This document shows, piece after piece, positions 1 through 5,932 of a stretch of 6,394 bases of DNA. The notes beneath the pieces are model-generated. The model did not search any database. It saw nothing but the letters and a program-made list of their open reading frames with translations, and was not told where the DNA came from. Position 1 is the first letter of the stretch, and every line of letters starts with the position of its first letter. The DNA lies in assembly GCA_024689165.1 (NCBI GenBank), contig JAILDS010000022.1:1-6394 (forward strand). Reading direction: 5' to 3'. This DNA is from Clostridia bacterium. GTDB lineage: Bacteria; Bacillota; Clostridia; Oscillospirales; Acutalibacteraceae. Made by a program: the position numbers and the translations under genes.

Positions 1-215
1 CCGCGGCGTTCGACCTCGACCTTGACGGCGAGACGACCGCCTTCGACGCGAGGCTCGCCCTGAGGCTCGCCATAGGGCTGGAGGACGACTCGACCGTGCC
101 GGACCCCTTCCCCGCGGACGCGGACGGCGACGGCGAGGTCACCGCGCAGGACGCAAGGGAGATACTGCGCTTCGCGATCTCCGGGTCCCTGCCGGACCCG
201 GACCCGACCGACTGA
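1..215 (+). CDS. C-terminal end of a dockerin-domain protein (partial, 5' end outside window)
   Basis: Codons are read from base 3, giving about 70 residues up to the TGA at 213-215. Two calcium-binding dockerin repeats are visible. The first has the loop DLDLDGETTAFD (bases 12-47) followed by ARLALRLAIG. The second has the loop DADGDGEVTAQD (117-152) followed by AREILRFAISG. Both show the D-x-D-x-D-G...D spacing and the following helix of type I dockerins. The protein ends in a short acidic, Pro-rich tail (PDPDPTD). In known systems dockerins plug enzymes or other secreted proteins into cohesins on scaffoldins or the cell surface. The rest of this protein is outside the window, so its catalytic or binding role cannot be told. 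The A-F and A-Q pairs at the usual recognition positions differ from the S-T pair of classical clostridial dockerins, so the partner cannot be predicted. recG starts 29 bases downstream on the same strand. Confidence 0.85.
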   Translation, partial: AAFDLDLDGETTAFDARLALRLAIGLEDDSTVPDPFPADADGDGEVTAQDAREILRFAISGSLPDPDPTD

Positions 216-244
216 ACGGAAAAAACGGGACAGGTACCTACGAA

Positions 245-2260
245 ATGGATCTGCACACCGACGTAAAATACATCCCCGGCGTGGGACCTAAACGCGCCGA
301 AAAGCTGGCGAAGCTGGGTATTGGCAGCGTCGGCTCTCTTCTCGACCACCTGCCTTCCCGCTATGAGGACTGGACGCACCCGCTCGAGCCCGCGGACGTC
401 GCCGCGGATGAGGTCTGCTGCGTCAGGGCGACCGCCCTCGACAAGCCCGTCCTCAAGCAGACCAAAAGCCGCGACATATACGTCTGCACGCTTTACGGCG
501 GCGACACCACCTGCGACGCGATATTCTTTTCGGAATACGCCGCGAACGGGATAGTCCCGGGGCGCGAGTACGTGCTTTACGGCAAGGCCGCTAAGGATTT
601 CCGGGGCGGACTGCAGTTCTGGTCGCCGAAATTCTTCCCCGCCGCGCAGGCGCCGAAGCTCGTGCCGGTCTACCCGATGACCGCGGGCGTCACGAGCTCA
701 CAGATAAACTCATACGTTAAAAAGGCTCTCGACGGCGTCGGCGAGCTGCCGGAATTCCTGCCGCAGGAGCTTATCGACCGTTATAAGCTGCCCGGCAGGG
801 CGGAAGCTTACCGCATGGCCCATTTCCCCCGGGACCCGGACGAGCCGGAGTACGCGGGGCGGCGCTTCATGTACTCCGAGCTGTATCTGTTCATGCTCGC
901 GGTCAGCCTCGAGGGGCGGGACAACCGGCCCGAGACCGACAACGTCGTGCGGCGGGACCTTACGGGCGAGTTCCTGGGGATGCTGCCGTTTTCGCCCACC
1001 GGGGCGCAGCGGCGCGCCGTCGCGCAGATAGCCCGCGACATGGGCAGCGGCGTCACGATGCGGCGGATGCTCCAGGGCGACGTGGGCTCCGGAAAGACCG
1101 CCGTCGCGGCGGCGGCGATATATTCCGCCTGCAAAAACGGCTTCCAGTGCGCCGTGCTCGCGCCCACCGAGGTGCTCGCGCGCCAGCACCTGCAGACCTT
1201 CATACGCTTTTTCGCGGGCTGCGGGATCTCCGTCGAGCTGCTCGTCGGGGCGCAGACCCCCGCGAAAAAAAGGGACGTCCGCTCGCGGCTCGCCTCGGGC
1301 GGGATAGACCTGATAATCGGCACGCACGCCCTTCTGACTGACGGGACGGAGTTTTCGGAGCTCGGGCTCGTCGTCACGGACGAGCAGCACCGCTTCGGCG
1401 TCGCCCAGCGGGCGAAGCTGCTCTCGCGGGGGCGGGGCGTGCATTCGCTCGTCATGAGCGCGACCCCGATACCCCGCACCCTCGCGCTGATGCTCTACGG
1501 CGACCTCGACAGGAGCGTGCTCGACGAGCTTCCCGCCGGCAGGACCCCCGTGCGCACCTACGCCCTCGGCGCGGGCTATGAGGCGCGTTTTCTCGCGTTC
1601 ATAAAAAAACACTGCCTGGCCGGAGAGCAGGCCTACGTCGTCTGCCCCGCCATAGAGGAGACGGAGGACGGCCCCGTCTCCGCCGTCGCGACATTTGAGC
1701 GGCTGAGGAAAAACGAGCTCGCCGGGCTCGACGTCGGGCTTCTGCACGGAGAGATGAAGGCAGCGGAAAAAAACAGCGTGTTTTCGCGCTTCACCGCCGG
1801 CGAAATACAGGTCCTCGTGTCCACGGTCGTCATCGAGGTGGGCGTCGACGTGCCGAACGCGACGACCATGCTCATTTACGACGCGGACAGGTTCGGCCTC
1901 GCCCAGCTGCACCAGCTCAGGGGCAGGATAGGCCGCGGCCGGGAGGAAAGCCACTGCGCCATGCTCACCCGTTCGGAGGACCCCGCCGCGCTCGAAAGAC
2001 TGAAGGTGCTCGAAAACAGCTCCGACGGCTTTGAGATAGCCGAATATGATTTCAGGGACCGCGGGCCGGGGGAATTCTTCGGCGAAAGGCAGTCCGGCAT
2101 GCCCAAGCTGCGCCGCGCCGACCTTCTGCGCGACGCCGGGGCTATAGAACAGGCCCGCAGGGACGCGGAGGAGCTCATAAAATCAGACCCCTCGCTCGAA
2201 AAACACCCGCTGCTCCTGCGCGAGGTCGAACGCGCGATCAGGGGCTTTGAAGCGACCTGA
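245..2260 (+). CDS. recG: ATP-dependent DNA helicase RecG
   Basis: RecG is a cytoplasmic superfamily 2 helicase that remodels stalled replication forks and Holliday junctions during recombination and repair. The 671 residues match the usual length (about 670-695). The N-terminus (IPGVGPKRAEKLAKLGI, residues 10-26) is the helix-hairpin-helix-like start typical of RecG. It is followed by the OB-fold wedge region (about 55-150), which grips branched DNA. The helicase core carries the Walker A motif GDVGSGKT (278-285), APTEVLA (306-312), the Walker B motif DEQHRFG (379-385), SATPIPRT (405-412), STVVIEVGVDVPNAT (526-540) and QLRGRIGRG (557-565). The C-terminal translocation motif of RecG is present as DFRDRGPGEFFGERQSG (602-618). 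The ATG at 245 is chosen because it begins exactly at the conserved N-terminus. The ribosome-binding site is weak (AGG at 232-234). It follows the dockerin gene by 29 bases with no terminator between, so it may share that transcript. No key residue is missing. Confidence 0.98.
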   Translation: MDLHTDVKYIPGVGPKRAEKLAKLGIGSVGSLLDHLPSRYEDWTHPLEPADVAADEVCCVRATALDKPVLKQTKSRDIYVCTLYGGDTTCDAIFFSEYAANGIVPGREYVLYGKAAKDFRGGLQFWSPKFFPAAQAPKLVPVYPMTAGVTSSQINSYVKKALDGVGELPEFLPQELIDRYKLPGRAEAYRMAHFPRDPDEPEYAGRRFMYSELYLFMLAVSLEGRDNRPETDNVVRRDLTGEFLGMLPFSPTGAQRRAVAQIARDMGSGVTMRRMLQGDVGSGKTAVAAAAIYSACKNGFQCAVLAPTEVLARQHLQTFIRFFAGCGISVELLVGAQTPAKKRDVRSRLASGGIDLIIGTHALLTDGTEFSELGLVVTDEQHRFGVAQRAKLLSRGRGVHSLVMSATPIPRTLALMLYGDLDRSVLDELPAGRTPVRTYALGAGYEARFLAFIKKHCLAGEQAYVVCPAIEETEDGPVSAVATFERLRKNELAGLDVGLLHGEMKAAEKNSVFSRFTAGEIQVLVSTVVIEVGVDVPNATTMLIYDADRFGLAQLHQLRGRIGRGREESHCAMLTRSEDPAALERLKVLENSSDGFEIAEYDFRDRGPGEFFGERQSGMPKLRRADLLRDAGAIEQARRDAEELIKSDPSLEKHPLLLREVERAIRGFEAT

Positions 2261-2317
2261 ACACAGACCTCGCGGCGCGGATACGGCACTTCGCCCAGCG
2301 GCGCCCCAAGACAAAAC

Positions 2318-2323
2318 GGAGGT
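2318..2323 (+). promoter_or_regulatory. Strong Shine-Dalgarno site that fixes the lipoprotein start
   Basis: GGAGGT lies 7 bases before the ATG at 2331. An in-frame upstream ATG at 2247 would overlap the end of recG and put 28 Arg/Pro-rich residues ahead of a perfect lipoprotein signal peptide, so 2331 is the real start. Confidence 0.9.
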
Positions 2324-2330
2324 AAGACAT

Positions 2331-3641
2331 ATGAAAAAGATGATCTCGCTCGTCTGCGCGCTTGCGCTGGTCCTTGCTCTGGCGTCCTGCGCCACGAAAC
2401 CGTCCGTCCCCGGAGCCGTTACGACCGAATCGCCTTCCTCCGACGTTCCGGCGGAAACGGTGAGCGCCGGGCTTTCCGAGGATTCCGAAGACGGGCTGCC
2501 CGGGCTCGAGGTTCTGTCCGTCGAATCCGTCGAATACGACGGCTACGTCGCCTGCCTCGCCGTCATAAGGAACAATACAGACTCCGCGACCGGCGCCGAA
2601 GGCAGCCTGTCGGCTTACGACAGCTCCGGCGGCGAGCTCGTGACAGTTTACGACCGCGCGGAGCTCGGCGCGGGAGAAACGACCTACATGTACTTCACCT
2701 TCGAATCCCGGGATCCTGCGGACTTCAGCTTCGACTGCGAGCCCGTGGAACCCGAGCTTGAGAGCATTCAGGCCGACGTCCGTGTCAAGGTCACCGACCG
2801 CGGTAACAGGCTGATCGTCTGCGCCGGGAACGATTCGGAATACAGCGCCGAGGAGCCCTGCGTGATGCTGGCGCTTTACGACGACGAGGGCGTTCTCGCC
2901 GCGCTGGAGCCCTGTTACGTCTGCGACCACGACGGTCAGCTCAAGCCCGGAGCCGAAAGGTATGAGGAGGTCAACCCCGACGTCGGATACTCGTATTATA
3001 AGGCTTTTTACAGATTCCCCTCCGCGGGTAATACGCCGATGAACGCGCCCGGAGCCGCCGGCTCGCCGCTCGACTGCTCCGAGACCTACGAGTACCGGAC
3101 CGAGTTCGGAGAGACCGTTTACATGGTCGCCGTACGAAACGACGGGGACAGGACTTTAAGCGTTGAGGGCAACGCCGCGGCGCTTGACGCCGACGGCGCG
3201 CCGATCGCCGCCGAGAACGCCTCTCTCGCCTGCCTCGGCGCGGGCGACACGAGCCTGCTCGAGTTTTTCTTCATCGACGCGGCGGACGCGCAGGATTTCA
3301 GCTTTTCCGTGCAGTACGACGAGACCGAAAACTACACGCCCGTGCTCGACAAGATCGAAAAGCATTACGAGAGGATGGGCGACGAGGTGGTCGTGAGCTG
3401 CCTGAACAACGCGGACGACCCGGAGCTGGTCGCAGAATATTTCACCGCAACGGTGGTGTTCTTCGACTCCGGCGAGTGCGTCGGGAAGCAGACGAAATAC
3501 ATGTCCGCGAAGGAGGACGGGCTCGACCTCGCGCCGGACGACCCGGCCGCCGAGCAGCGGTTCTCCGCGTCCGGCGATTTCGACGACTTCAAGGTCTTCT
3601 TCTACGCGCAGCACGCGAACTTCGATCCCGAGGACTACTGA
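2331..3641 (+). CDS. Predicted lipoprotein with four tandem beta-sandwich-like modules, function unknown
   Basis: The protein has 436 residues from the ATG at 2331. It starts with a lipoprotein signal peptide: KK at 2-3, a hydrophobic core, and the lipobox LASC with the lipidated Cys at residue 20. It should therefore sit on the outer face of the cytoplasmic membrane. A Ser/Thr/Glu-rich tether follows (about 21-59). The rest looks like two copies of a two-module unit. Modules at about 60-137 and 253-330 both read roughly Y..yVavVrNd...s.eGs..AyDs.G..i...........GaG.t...yF.f....aqDFSF. Modules at about 138-234 and 336-430 share a V-x-C-N-(N/D) strand, an LYDDEG or FFDSGE turn and an end of type (Y/F)KvFYrfp. 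The N-N/fYD/GaGet pattern resembles FxLYD-type or other small beta-sandwich domains seen in Gram-positive surface proteins, but I cannot name a family. No catalytic motif is seen and the protein is strongly acidic. Its stop codon is one base from the rsmI start, so expression is coupled to a housekeeping gene. The lipoprotein call is firm; the function is unknown. Confidence 0.88.
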   Translation: MKKMISLVCALALVLALASCATKPSVPGAVTTESPSSDVPAETVSAGLSEDSEDGLPGLEVLSVESVEYDGYVACLAVIRNNTDSATGAEGSLSAYDSSGGELVTVYDRAELGAGETTYMYFTFESRDPADFSFDCEPVEPELESIQADVRVKVTDRGNRLIVCAGNDSEYSAEEPCVMLALYDDEGVLAALEPCYVCDHDGQLKPGAERYEEVNPDVGYSYYKAFYRFPSAGNTPMNAPGAAGSPLDCSETYEYRTEFGETVYMVAVRNDGDRTLSVEGNAAALDADGAPIAAENASLACLGAGDTSLLEFFFIDAADAQDFSFSVQYDETENYTPVLDKIEKHYERMGDEVVVSCLNNADDPELVAEYFTATVVFFDSGECVGKQTKYMSAKEDGLDLAPDDPAAEQRFSASGDFDDFKVFFYAQHANFDPEDY

Positions 3642-3642
3642 T

Positions 3643-4473
3643 ATGCCCGGGACTCTTTATATCGTGGGCACGCCGATAGGCAACCTTGAGGACCTCTCCC
3701 CGAGGGCGGTGAGGATATTGTCGGAAGCGGACTTCATCGCCGCCGAGGACACCCGCGTCACGCGCGGCCTGATGAGCCGCTTCGGTATAAAAAACGAGCT
3801 CGTCGCCTACCACGACCACAACAAGGACTCCGCCGGCAGCGCCATACTCGACAGGCTTTCAGCCGGCGAGAGCTGCGCGCTCGTGACCGACGCCGGCATG
3901 CCCGCGATATCCGACCCCGGGGAAAACCTCGTGCGGCTCTGCCACGACTCCGGTGTAACGGTCGCGTCCGTGCCCGGGCCGACCGCCGTCGCGACCGCCC
4001 TGGCGCTGTCCGGCCTGCCCACGGGCCGCTTCACCTTCGAGGGCTTCCTCGCGGTCGCGAACACCCCGAGAAAAAAGCACCTCGACTCACTCAGGGACGA
4101 ACGGCGCACCATGGTCTTTTACGAGGCGCCGCACAAGCTGACGCGCACGCTTTCGGACATGCTCGCGGTCTTCGGCGACAGGCAGATCGCCCTCGTCCGC
4201 GAGATGACAAAGCTTTATGAGGAGGTCGAGCGTACGACCCTTGAAAAAGCCGCGGAAAAATACCGCGAGGTCAAACCCCGCGGCGAGTACGTGATCGTCA
4301 TCGAAGGAAAAAAGGAAGAAGACAAAGCGCCGCCCGACGAAAACGAGCTGATAAAAAGGCTCGACGAGCTTATCGGAACGGGCCTTTCCCGCTCCGACGC
4401 CGTCAAAGCCCTCGCGGCGGAAACCGGCCTGCCGAAAAACGCGGTGTACAGGCTGGCGAATATAAGCCGATAG
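3643..4473 (+). CDS. rsmI: 16S rRNA (cytidine-1402-2'-O)-methyltransferase RsmI
   Basis: RsmI uses S-adenosylmethionine to 2'-O-methylate C1402 in the decoding centre of 16S rRNA, partnering RsmH, which methylates N4 of the same base. The 276 residues fit the family (about 270-290). It belongs to the tetrapyrrole-methylase fold. Seen motifs are LYIVGTPIGNLEDLSPRA (5-22), AEDTR (34-38), TDAGMPAISDPG (82-93), the SAM-loop SVPGPTA (109-115), FEGFL (132-136), FYEAPHKL (159-166), REMTKLYEE (186-194) and RGEYVIVIEG (213-222). A Lys/Glu-rich linker (about 223-231) leads to a C-terminal helix-turn-helix domain (about 232-276, ending KNAVYRLAN), as in full-length RsmI. After GFL the family usually has Pro-Arg; here it is AVANTPRKK, a mild variation. 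The ATG at 3643 follows the lipoprotein stop by one base. Its Shine-Dalgarno (GAGG, 3630-3633) lies inside the end of the lipoprotein gene, which implies translational coupling. Confidence 0.97.
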   Translation: MPGTLYIVGTPIGNLEDLSPRAVRILSEADFIAAEDTRVTRGLMSRFGIKNELVAYHDHNKDSAGSAILDRLSAGESCALVTDAGMPAISDPGENLVRLCHDSGVTVASVPGPTAVATALALSGLPTGRFTFEGFLAVANTPRKKHLDSLRDERRTMVFYEAPHKLTRTLSDMLAVFGDRQIALVREMTKLYEEVERTTLEKAAEKYREVKPRGEYVIVIEGKKEEDKAPPDENELIKRLDELIGTGLSRSDAVKALAAETGLPKNAVYRLANISR

Positions 4474-4484
4474 CGGATAAGAAC

Positions 4485-4501
4485 CTGCCGCTTCGCGGCA
4501 G
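4485..4501 (+). other. Perfect 7-bp hairpin just after rsmI
   Basis: CTGCCGC and GCGGCAG pair perfectly around a TTC loop, 11 bases after the rsmI stop. The following bases (AACCTTGTT) are a poor T tract, so this is at most a weak terminator. It may instead be a 3'-end-stabilising hairpin or one more dispersed palindrome of this spacer. Confidence 0.5.
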
Positions 4502-4561
4502 AACCTTGTTACTCGCGTTGCTCGTAATATGCGGATAGCCGTCAGCTGTCAGCGGATATTT

Positions 4562-4599
4562 CTGTGCAGGGGCGACCCGTGTGGTCGCCCGGAACACAG
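4562..4599. repeat. REP-like palindrome (GGGCGACC/GGTCGCCC)
   Basis: GGGCGACC (4570-4577) and GGTCGCCC (4583-4590) form an 8-bp stem with a five-base loop. An outer CTGTG (4562-4566) pairs with CACAG (4595-4599) across a small internal loop. The GGGGCG opening resembles the GGGGCGGGCATGACC repeats at 4649 and 4910, so all three may belong to one family of dispersed intergenic palindromes. It does not code for a protein. Confidence 0.6.
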
Positions 4600-4612
4600 G
4601 ATCATAATACTG

Positions 4613-4645
4613 GGCGTGTTTCAAAACGAAACACGCCGTTTTTTT
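4613..4645 (+). terminator. Intrinsic terminator of the recG-lipoprotein-rsmI transcript
   Basis: GGCGTGTTTC (4613-4622) pairs perfectly with GAAACACGCC (4628-4637) over an AAAAC loop, followed by G and seven T (4639-4645). It is the only strong + strand terminator after rsmI, although 140 bases downstream of its stop codon. Confidence 0.85.
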
Positions 4646-4929
4646 GTTGGGGCGGGCATGACCACCAGATCTATCTGCGAGGCGGCTTTACGTCGTCGAA
4701 CAGACAAAAAAGCGGAAGCAGAAAAAAAACCGAAAAACTCCCTCCGTCGCGCTGACGCGCGCCACCTCCCTCACGGAGGGAGGCTTTAAAGGCTCCCTCT
4801 CCGAGGGAGCTGTCGCGCAGCGACTGAGGGAGTTCCCTATGGGAAAACAATTTGATACCTTTGTATACCTCGCCCACGCACAAAAGATTTGCTTAAAACG
4901 CATCCGGGCGGTCATGCCCGCCCCTACAA
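4644..4929. repeat. 286-base unit bounded by 20-base inverted repeats (MITE-like candidate)
   Basis: Bases 4644-4663 and the reverse complement of 4910-4929 agree at 19 of 20 positions; the core is GGGGCGGGCATGACC. The right copy also folds on itself (GGGCGG 4906-4911 with CCGCCC 4918-4923), while the left copy has lost this arm (ACCACC). The unit encloses a separate palindromic element (4736-4834) and no believable gene; short open frames here have no ribosome-binding site and are mostly repeat. The left end abuts the T run of the rsmI terminator. I see no clear target-site duplication. It is therefore either a small non-autonomous mobile unit or two dispersed repeats that happen to lie in opposite orientation. 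Confidence 0.5.
4736..4834. repeat. CTCCCTC palindromic repeat element with two internal hairpins
   Basis: The ends are inverted repeats: 4736-4750 and the reverse complement of 4820-4834 match at 14 of 15 bases (AACTCCCTC.GTCGC). Inside are two 8-bp hairpins with three-base loops: CCTCCCTC/GAGGGAGG (4765-4772 with 4776-4783) and GCTCCCTC/GAGGGAGC (4792-4799 with 4803-4810). They are separated by a short TTTAAA-containing hinge. A smaller GTCGC/GCGAC stem lies at 4812-4824. The near-symmetry of the whole 99 bases suggests a structured dispersed element such as a palindromic MITE or an RNA-level hairpin pair. Similar CTCCCTC elements are, to my recollection, common in gut Clostridia. Confidence 0.7.
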
Positions 4930-4952
4930 TAGCTGTTTCCTGATTACGCCGC

Positions 4953-5012
4953 TAATTCCTCATTCCTCATTCCTAATTCCTCATTTCTACTCCCTACTCC
5001 CTATTCCCTACT
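4953..5012. repeat. Degenerate ATTCCTC / CTCCCTA tandem tract
   Basis: The tract begins with several copies of a 7-base unit (ATTCCTC, ATTCCTA) and drifts into CTACTCCCTACTCCC-type units of similar length, all pyrimidine-rich on the + strand. It sits between the repeat elements and the terminator at 5022. It looks like a slippage-prone low-complexity repeat; no coding or regulatory role is evident. Confidence 0.75.
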
Positions 5013-5021
5013 GGGCATAAC

Positions 5022-5044
5022 AAAAAGCCGCCCGAAGGCGGCTT
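5022..5044 (-). terminator. Intrinsic terminator of the cohesin-like gene
   Basis: Read on the - strand, AAGCCGCC pairs with GGCGGCTT around a stable TTCG loop and runs into five T (complement of 5022-5026). It starts 23 bases after the stop codon at 5068. Confidence 0.9.
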
Positions 5045-5067
5045 AGTGTTTCGCATCAAGCAGTTGC

Positions 5068-5727
5068 TTATTTGCTCTTCTTGGAGATGATGAAGGCAGC
5101 GCCGGCAAGAGCAACAACACCTGCGGCAGCGGCAAGAGCGAAGTTATCGCCAGTGCCGGGGTTCACGGGAGTGACCTTGCCGCCCTTGGTGGTGGGCTCA
5201 GCGGAGGGCTCTTCAGCAGCAGCCGTGGTGGTAACATCGTCATCAGCAGCAGCGGTGGTGGTGGTATCATCTTCAGCAGCGCCACCGACAACGATCGTGG
5301 TGGAACCGGCAGCAAGAGCTACGGGCTTGCCGTTGTGCGCGGTAGCGGTAACGGTGGTCTCACCGGTGAAGCCGTCAACAAGCTTGAAGGTGAAAACATA
5401 GAGATCCGCAGCAGCGTCGACCTGAGCCTCTTTGTAGTAGTAACCGGCCTCTCCGGTGGCTTCGTTGAAGTCAGCACCGCCGAGAACCTTGGAACCGATG
5501 AGGACGTCCCAATCGACATAGGTGAGCTTGGCAGAATCCCAAGTCAGGTAGAACTGACCGGACTGATGACCGGCAGCGTCAGCGTCGGCAACGATGATCG
5601 TAACGGTATCGCCGTCAACGGTGTTGGAAAGAACGTAAGCAGGATCAGCGGCGAAAGCCAGGACTCCGCAGCAAGCCACGACAGCGGCGGCGACTACGAG
5701 TGCAAGGACCTTTTTTGCAAGCTTCAT
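5068..5727 (-). CDS. Small cell-wall-anchored cohesin-like surface protein
   Basis: The 219-residue product is predicted to be exported and wall-attached. Residues 1-26 are a Sec signal peptide (KLAKK, a hydrophobic core and AFA before the likely cleavage site). Residues about 34-148 look like a cohesin-type beta-sandwich: DGDTVTIIVADAD, then GQFYLTWDSAKLTYVDWDV (the YD..kLtf-like strand) and YVFTFKLVDGFTGETTVT near the end. Residues 149-186 form a Thr/Ala/Asp linker. NPGTG (189-193) precedes a hydrophobic stretch (about 196-214) and the tail KKSK, the layout of a sortase substrate with a non-classical NPxTG signal. Cohesins bind dockerins in cellulosomes, and a dockerin protein lies at the other end of this window, but binding is not shown. 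Regulation appears strong: a consensus promoter, a ribosome-binding site AAGGAAGG (5735-5742) and codons favouring GCT, GTT, GGT and ACC, unlike the GCG/GCC-rich neighbours. A terminator follows directly, so it is transcribed alone. The cohesin assignment rests on pattern only and could be another Ig-like adhesin fold. Confidence 0.85.
   Translation of the reverse strand: MKLAKKVLALVVAAAVVACCGVLAFAADPAYVLSNTVDGDTVTIIVADADAAGHQSGQFYLTWDSAKLTYVDWDVLIGSKVLGGADFNEATGEAGYYYKEAQVDAAADLYVFTFKLVDGFTGETTVTATAHNGKPVALAAGSTTIVVGGAAEDDTTTTAAADDDVTTTAAAEEPSAEPTTKGGKVTPVNPGTGDNFALAAAAGVVALAGAAFIISKKSK
5211..5280. repeat. 30-base in-frame tandem repeat in the linker of the cohesin-like gene
   Basis: Two copies with a 30-base period (5211-5240 and 5241-5270) and a partial third (5271-5280) each contain CAGCAGCAGC on the + strand (starting at 5214, 5244 and 5274). 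They encode the alternating Asp/Thr/Ala linker (DDTTTTAAADDDVTTTAAA). Since the period is a multiple of three, copy-number change would alter linker length without a frameshift. Confidence 0.8.
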
Positions 5728-5734
5728 GAGAAAA

Positions 5735-5742
5735 CCTTCCTT
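5735..5742 (-). promoter_or_regulatory. Ribosome-binding site of the cohesin-like gene
   Basis: On the - strand AAGGAAGG ends 7 bases before the ATG (complement of 5725-5727), within a purine-rich leader. It supports this start, which is also the first residue of the signal peptide. Confidence 0.8.
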
Positions 5743-5794
5743 TTCTTTTTTCTACGCGTTCTTGTCAAGTGCCAAAGCAAGAGCGCATAATGCA

Positions 5795-5810
5795 CTTACG
5801 TGACCGTAAG
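5795..5810 (-). promoter_or_regulatory. Hairpin at the predicted 5' end of the cohesin-like mRNA
   Basis: CTTACG and CGTAAG form a perfect 6-bp stem with a four-base loop. With the -10 box at 5819-5824, transcription should begin at about 5812, so this stem-loop would start two or three bases into the message. Terminal hairpins at this place are known to protect messages from decay. As DNA it could also be an operator overlapping the start region. About 85 bases of leader separate the start site from the ATG. Confidence 0.55.
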
Positions 5811-5818
5811 ACAGGGCG

Positions 5819-5866
5819 ATTATAGACTATCCGAACAGCGTTGTCAACAAAAAAAATCAAAAAATC
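5819..5866 (-). promoter_or_regulatory. Consensus housekeeping-sigma promoter with an UP-like A/T tract
   Basis: On the - strand the -35 box TTGACA (complement of 5842-5847) and the -10 box TATAAT (complement of 5819-5824) are both perfect and 17 bases apart. Directly upstream, 5848-5866 is almost only A and T (T runs on the - strand), like an UP element. This is the promoter of the cohesin-like gene and predicts very strong transcription. Confidence 0.93.
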
Positions 5867-5932
5867 GACCTTTCGGTGAAATCTTAACTTCTCGCCGCAC
5901 GCGAACGACAGTCTCAAATCGACCGTGACCGC

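Noticed and set aside
710..1954. Long open frame antisense to recG (414 codons)
   Set aside because: It mirrors the GC-rich third codon positions of recG, has no ribosome-binding site or recognisable domain, and lies wholly within a certain gene.
2247..2330. Longer N-terminus for the lipoprotein
   Set aside because: It would hide the lipoprotein signal peptide behind Arg/Pro-rich residues, while a strong ribosome-binding site sits just before 2331.
4529..4789. Small open frame in the repeat-rich spacer
   Set aside because: It runs through the REP-like hairpin, the terminator and the palindromic element, and lacks a ribosome-binding site.
4474..5067. CRISPR array or tRNA in the repeat-rich spacer
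   Set aside because: The repeats are not evenly spaced with unique spacers, and no cloverleaf or TTCGA-type T loop is found.
5762..5791. + strand promoter-like pair TTGTCA and CATAAT, 18 bases apart
   Set aside because: It would transcribe away from the cohesin-like gene into a spacer without a + strand gene, and it overlaps that gene's leader; probably chance.
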